Of a stretch of DNA of 36,601 bases, positions 33,365 to 36,601 are shown piece after piece. Made by a program: the position numbers and the translations under genes. Under the pieces are notes generated by a model. It was not told where the DNA came from, did no database searches, and was given only the letters and a program-made list of their open reading frames with translations. The DNA comes from Ignavibacteria bacterium (lineage in GTDB: Bacteria; Bacteroidota; Ignavibacteria; Kapaibacteriales; UBA4661). How positions within the stretch are numbered: position 1 is the stretch's first letter; the number at the start of each line of letters is the position of its first letter. Location: positions 1-36,601 of the forward strand of contig CANHDJ010000034.1 of the NCBI GenBank assembly GCA_947459425.1, in the 5' to 3' direction.

Positions 33365-34417
33365 TCAAGACAGATCACTATCCTTGCTTTTGCTCACATT
33401 TTCTTGCTTTCGTGCTGTTTGCAAGGCATCCCACATTGCCCGTTTGAGTTCCGCGAGATGCTCACCCGACACGCCAGAGATAATGCGTATGGCTTTTTCA
33501 CCGCGAATTTTCAGTTTTGCGAGTTCTTTACGCTGCTCTTCGGTAAGGGAATCTGCTTTGCTAATGCAAATAATACGCTCTTTGTGGTCGAGATTGGGGT
33601 TAAATAATTTGAGTTCTTTGCGCAGCATTTTGAATTGGTCTTTGGGCGCAATTTCGGCAAGCGGGTCAAGCAAAAAGACGAGAACTTGTGTCCGCTCAAC
33701 ATGGCGCAGGAACTGGAATCCCAGCCCGCGTCCTTCGTGAGCGCCTTCAATCAATCCCGGAATATCGGCAACGCAGAAATGTTCGCTGCTGGCGTGTGTG
33801 GGGTCGTTGTAGAGGGAAACAATTCCCAAATTCGGGATAAGCGTGGTGAAGGGATAATCTGCAATTTTCGGACGTGCCGCCGAAATAGAGGAGATCAGTG
33901 TTGATTTGCCGGCGTTAGGAAAGCCGACTAAACCAATGTCAGCAATAAGTTTCAGTTCGAGGCGGATTTTTCGCTCTGCGCCTGGCCAGCCGGGTTCGGC
34001 ATAGCGTGGCGCTTGGTTGGTCGAGGTGGTAAATTCGGCATTACCGCGCCCACCATTGCCGCCATACAACAGCGTTACCTCTTCGCCAGCCGTTGTGAGG
34101 TCGGCAAGGATTTCTTCGGTATCGGCATCGCAAATAACTGTTCCGCAGGGAACCTGCACGACGATATCTTTGGCACTTTTACCTGTCCAATTAGAATTTG
34201 CACCGTCTTTCCCATTCTCTGCGCGATAATGCTGTTTATAGCGAAAATCCAGCAATGTTGTCATATTGGGGTTCGCACGGAAAATAATATCACCGCCTTT
34301 ACCGCCATTGCCGCCATTGGGACCGCCCATAGGGGCAAATTTTTCTCGGCGAAAACTGATAATACCTTTGCCGCCGTTACCGGAAGCAATATGAATGACG
34401 GCGCGATCAACAAACAT
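33365..34417 (-). CDS. obgE: Obg/CgtA GTPase
   Basis: Essential ribosome-associated GTPase involved in 50S assembly and stress responses. The N-terminal glycine-rich Obg fold (1-158) has the repeats NGGKGIISFRREK, GGPNGGNGGKGGD and GGNGGRGNAEF. The G domain follows with G1 GFPNAGKST (165-173), G3 ADIPG (217-221, followed by LIEGAHEGRGLG) and G4 SKAD (286-289). G4 has Ser in place of the common Asn; as far as I recall, SK-type variants also occur in other Obg proteins of this phylum. The C-terminus is short and charged (KQENVSKSKDSD), lacking the long tail of E. coli ObgE. 350 residues, starting at MFVDRAVIHI, the standard Obg N-terminus. Confidence 0.96.
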   Translation of the reverse strand: MFVDRAVIHIASGNGGKGIISFRREKFAPMGGPNGGNGGKGGDIIFRANPNMTTLLDFRYKQHYRAENGKDGANSNWTGKSAKDIVVQVPCGTVICDADTEEILADLTTAGEEVTLLYGGNGGRGNAEFTTSTNQAPRYAEPGWPGAERKIRLELKLIADIGLVGFPNAGKSTLISSISAARPKIADYPFTTLIPNLGIVSLYNDPTHASSEHFCVADIPGLIEGAHEGRGLGFQFLRHVERTQVLVFLLDPLAEIAPKDQFKMLRKELKLFNPNLDHKERIICISKADSLTEEQRKELAKLKIRGEKAIRIISGVSGEHLAELKRAMWDALQTARKQENVSKSKDSDLS

Positions 34418-34996
34418 AATCGAAAAGGGACGGTAAAAGAATTGGGAACAAGGCTCAAAAATACGCTTTTATGGTGCTGAGGTATGGACGAAAAAGCGGT
34501 GAAGTTATTGAGATGAGAAGCAGTTTGTTTTCTTCGCTGTGCGCCGAGATCGACAATAATCGTTGGTCTTGGAAGCTTTTTTACGGGTCAGCGCACCTGA
34601 TCCCTTTAAAACTGAGATGCCCCTCGATGTCACCACTCATCAAGAGGCACTCCCCTACTCACCTTTCACCACCACAACGAAAGGATTTTCTGAGAATCGT
34701 CGAGTAAATTTTTATCCAACTATTGAATTATCCAACTATGAGAACATATGAGAACAATTTTCTTCAGCTTCGGGAACGCTTTTTGACTAACTGGTGTTTA
34801 GTGCCATTTCCCACCTGCGACAAACTTACACCTATACTGATAGAAATGCAAATTTTTTTCAATCATTCCACAAAAAAAAATGTAAGTCTTTTGTTGTCAG
34901 AAGATTAGATTTTGCGCTTTTCCAGCATATCACCCCGATATTATGAGGCTTTTCGCTCTGAGCGAAAAATCATGGAGGAAGGCATTGTAGCTGTCC
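34418..34996. other. Gene-free intergenic region between obgE and the dioxygenase
   Basis: Short plus-strand frames are open (up to 78 codons) but none has a family, ribosome-binding site or convincing codon use. Direct repeats are visible at about 34715-34755: ATCCAACTAT occurs twice, and ATGAGAACA occurs twice in succession. A hairpin lies at 34950-34968. As both flanking genes are on the minus strand, it should contain the obgE promoter. Confidence 0.6.
34950..34968 (-). terminator. Small hairpin behind the dioxygenase gene
   Basis: TTTTCGCT (34950-34957) pairs with AGCGAAAA (34961-34968) across a three-base loop, 29 nt behind the dioxygenase stop on the minus strand. There is no clean U-tract after it, so it is a tentative terminator. 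Confidence 0.45.
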
Positions 34997-35941
34997 CTAC
35001 CATGCCCGCACTGCAAGAGGTTCTAGTCGCTGTTCAATCATTTCACGTTTCGGTTCGTACCACGAAGGAAGTTTTAGTGCGCTTCCGAGCGCTTCTTGCG
35101 TTTCGTCGGCAGTAAAACCGGGCGGATTTGTTGCCACTTCAAACAAGATGCCACCGGGTTCGCGGTAGTAAATAGAATGAAAGTATTGCCGATCAATCAA
35201 AGGTGTAACCTCAAACCCCTTCTCCATCAAGATTTCTCGTGCCGCAAGTAAGGTTTCATCCGTATCTGTGCCAAAGGCAATGTGGTGAACTGTTCCCGCG
35301 CCTTGCAATCCACGCTTTTCTTCGGAGTTGCCGATAATATCCACATAATTTCCCGCACCGCCTAAGCCCGCTTCAAATCTCATTATATCGCCATGCTGCG
35401 CTACAAAACGGTGTTGCATTTGATGAGCCAAAAGGTCAATAGTGCGGTCACTGCTATTTTCCTGCAAAGCCACCGTGTAGAAACCGCGAATAGCGTGCTG
35501 CTCTGGTATAGAGCCGCTTACCCACGCTTGGCGTTGGTCATTACCTGTTGCTACAAGCTCTATTCCTAAGCCATCGTGGTCGTCAAAACGGATAAATTCT
35601 TCTTGAAAGCGGCTTTGAGGCTTACTTGCTATGATGTTAAACGTTTTGAGGCGCTCCATCCAAAAGCCAAGTGAGCCTTCCGGCACAGAAAATGCGGTGT
35701 ATGACATTTGCCCATTGCCACGCCGACCGCGCTGTATATGACCAAAAGGGAAAAACGTCATAATGCTTCCGGGCGAACCCGTCTCATCGCCGTAGTAGAG
35801 ATGATAGACATCGGGTGCATCAAAATTGACCGTTTTTTTGAGAAAGCGCAAACCGAGTATGCCGGCATAAAAATCAACGTTGGACTGGGGTTTTCCGGCA
35901 ATTGCCGTGACGTGGTGTAGTCCGTTGATAAGCGTTGTCAT
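34997..35941 (-). CDS. Ring-cleaving dioxygenase of the glyoxalase (VOC) superfamily
   Basis: A 314-residue two-module VOC protein resembling the MhqO/MhqA-type and LinE/PcpA-type ring-cleaving dioxygenases. The first module begins GLHHVTAIAGKPQSNVDFYA, the second contains GTVHHIAFGTD. Likely metal ligands are His219/220, His255 (QYFHSIYYREP) and Glu268 (ILFEVATNPPG). Substrates of the family are hydroquinones or catechol-like compounds; the actual substrate is unknown. The start at 35941 is chosen because the VOC module starts there and GGAG lies nine bases upstream; the frame to 36025 would cross the operator. It lies 90 nt downstream of the marR-type stop and has a double palindromic operator in between. 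Confidence 0.9.
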   Translation of the reverse strand: MTTLINGLHHVTAIAGKPQSNVDFYAGILGLRFLKKTVNFDAPDVYHLYYGDETGSPGSIMTFFPFGHIQRGRRGNGQMSYTAFSVPEGSLGFWMERLKTFNIIASKPQSRFQEEFIRFDDHDGLGIELVATGNDQRQAWVSGSIPEQHAIRGFYTVALQENSSDRTIDLLAHQMQHRFVAQHGDIMRFEAGLGGAGNYVDIIGNSEEKRGLQGAGTVHHIAFGTDTDETLLAAREILMEKGFEVTPLIDRQYFHSIYYREPGGILFEVATNPPGFTADETQEALGSALKLPSWYEPKREMIEQRLEPLAVRAW

Positions 35942-35992
35942 AACGATATTCTCCGATACGATAGTAAGTATTTTAATGAAATTATCTTTTTC

Positions 35993-36020
35993 TACAATTA
36001 TTGTAGCTACAATGATTGTA
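35993..36020. promoter_or_regulatory. Two adjacent perfect 13-bp palindromes, probable MarR operator
   Basis: TACAATTATTGTA (35993-36005) and TACAATGATTGTA (36008-36020) are both perfect TACAAT-N-ATTGTA palindromes, separated by GC (15-bp period). They lie about 50-80 bp upstream of the dioxygenase start, just behind the marR-type gene. This is the expected size and place for a MarR-type operator. Confidence 0.8.
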
Positions 36021-36031
36021 CGCAAAAATAT

Positions 36032-36496
36032 CTACAAAGTTTCGCGCAATTTATTGAGAAGGACATTGAGTAACTGCGCTTCGAGGTCGGTAAATGCCGC
36101 AGAAACCATTGATTGAGGCGGTAATTCTTCCTGCCCGGCATCAATACGCGACAGGAGACTTTGTCCGTTTTTTGTGAGATAAATACATAACTCGCGTCGG
36201 TCTTCTTTGGACGCGACGCGGCGAACAAGCCGCTTTTCGGCAAGTTTGTCCAAAAGCCGCGTTGTGTTAGAATTGCGATCAATCATGCGTTCCGTAATAT
36301 CCTTCACGCAAACAGGATTGGGATGCTGCCCGCGAATAATGCGCAGCACATTAAACTGCTCGTTCGTTATATCGTAATCTTTCAAACGCCGATTAACACG
36401 TGCTTTCAGCATACTTGCCGTCAGCATCACGTTGAGTTCCGCTTTATGAAGTTCACTTTGGAAATGCGATGTTTTCAATTCTTCTTCGATAGTCAT
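36032..36496 (-). CDS. MarR-family transcriptional regulator
   Basis: A 154-residue winged-helix regulator starting MTIEEELKTSHFQSELHKAE. The DNA-binding core (about 47-115) has the recognition helix region NTTRLLDKLAEKRLVRR and the wing SKEDRRELCIYLTKNG with the conserved D-x-R motif. Two cysteines (Cys63 in PNPVCVKD, Cys104 in RELCIYL) could serve as a redox or quinone switch, but this is inference. The ATG at 36496 gives the family length; a frame to 36562 adds 22 residues from the promoter. It is likely to repress itself and the downstream dioxygenase through TACAAT-type sites. Confidence 0.92.
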   Translation of the reverse strand: MTIEEELKTSHFQSELHKAELNVMLTASMLKARVNRRLKDYDITNEQFNVLRIIRGQHPNPVCVKDITERMIDRNSNTTRLLDKLAEKRLVRRVASKEDRRELCIYLTKNGQSLLSRIDAGQEELPPQSMVSAAFTDLEAQLLNVLLNKLRETL

Positions 36497-36514
36497 AGAG
36501 AAAATTATTGTTGA

Positions 36515-36527
36515 TACAATGATAGAG
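36515..36527. promoter_or_regulatory. Degenerate operator half-site upstream of the marR-type gene
   Basis: TACAATGATAGAG shares its first nine bases with the second operator palindrome at 36008-36020, and a preceding ATTGTTGATACAAT shows further dyad symmetry. It lies 19-31 nt before the marR-type start, consistent with autoregulation. Confidence 0.5.
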
Positions 36528-36569
36528 ACAAACTGGACAGCCAAACAAAAGCCGCCATCCAACAGGAGT

Positions 36570-36584
36570 GCGAACGCAGTTCGC
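36570..36584. other. Short palindrome at the right edge
   Basis: GCGAAC-GCA-GTTCGC is a perfect 6-bp dyad, followed by GGCTTGCTTTTGCGAAC up to the window edge. It may be part of a terminator of a plus-strand structure or of a repeat cut by the edge. AAAGCCGC upstream (36548-36555) could also pair with GCGGCTT. Confidence 0.3.
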
Positions 36585-36601
36585 GGCTTGCTTTTGCGAA
36601 C

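Noticed and set aside
34738-34908. Small plus-strand gene of about 56 codons between obgE and the dioxygenase
   Set aside because: No ribosome-binding site, no family and AT-rich codon use unlike the neighbours; it starts inside short direct repeats.

Overview
The window looks like chromosomal DNA from a bacterium of the Bacteroidota / Chlorobiota / Ignavibacteriota / Kapabacteria group. The reasons are a large secreted protein with a type IX secretion (T9SS) type A C-terminal sorting domain, three PD40-propeller and/or OmpA-like envelope proteins, the Bacteroidota-type families DUF4386 and DUF6326, a DUF420 membrane protein, and many genes without a clear Shine-Dalgarno sequence (fbp is a clear exception). 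No tRNA, rRNA, CRISPR array or prophage was seen. Lineage is inferred from gene content only.

Layout. 1-3300: a small unknown gene, a two-lipoyl-domain 2-oxoacid dehydrogenase E2 with a strong terminator, and two intergenic zones built of REP-like hairpins and a recurring ~25-bp terminal motif. 3300-7020 (+): a Crp/Fnr regulator, two small membrane proteins (DUF4386, DUF6326) and apolipoprotein N-acyltransferase (lnt). 7230-8951 (+): an ECF sigma factor and its membrane anti-sigma factor. 8979-24541 (all -): pstC and pstS without pstA/pstB, a PD40-OmpA protein, mnmA, engB, a DUF420 protein, hisG, the T9SS-exported protein, a PGI/PMI sugar-phosphate isomerase, pyruvate kinase, an IS630-type transposase ruin next to a 119-bp tandem repeat, and fructose-1,6-bisphosphatase. 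24788-32665 (+): panB-pepP, then a PD40-OmpA gene overlapping a smaller paralogue, an ECF sigma factor and an anti-sigma-like protein with a repeat-like C-terminus, closed by a strong terminator and a perfect 36-nt palindrome. 32939-36496: a small membrane protein, obgE, a glyoxalase-fold ring-cleaving dioxygenase and a MarR regulator with a double palindromic operator between them.

How the genes work together. Housekeeping genes (lnt, mnmA, engB, obgE, hisG, panB) are mixed with central carbon enzymes (E2, PGI/PMI, pyruvate kinase, FBPase). Two sigma/anti-sigma modules are present. The second lies directly behind a tandem pair of OmpA-domain envelope proteins and is the best candidate for an undescribed system: an envelope-sensing cassette in which peptidoglycan-binding OmpA/PD40 proteins may be targets or inputs of the sigma switch. 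The MarR-dioxygenase pair at the right end looks like a self-contained quinone or aromatic-stress unit with a readable operator.

Intergenic DNA is rich in structure: REP-like elements, ~140-bp double-stem palindromes directly behind gene ends, a 119-bp tandem repeat with inverted ends, and several terminators. All function calls come from reading sequence and motif memory; no database search was possible.
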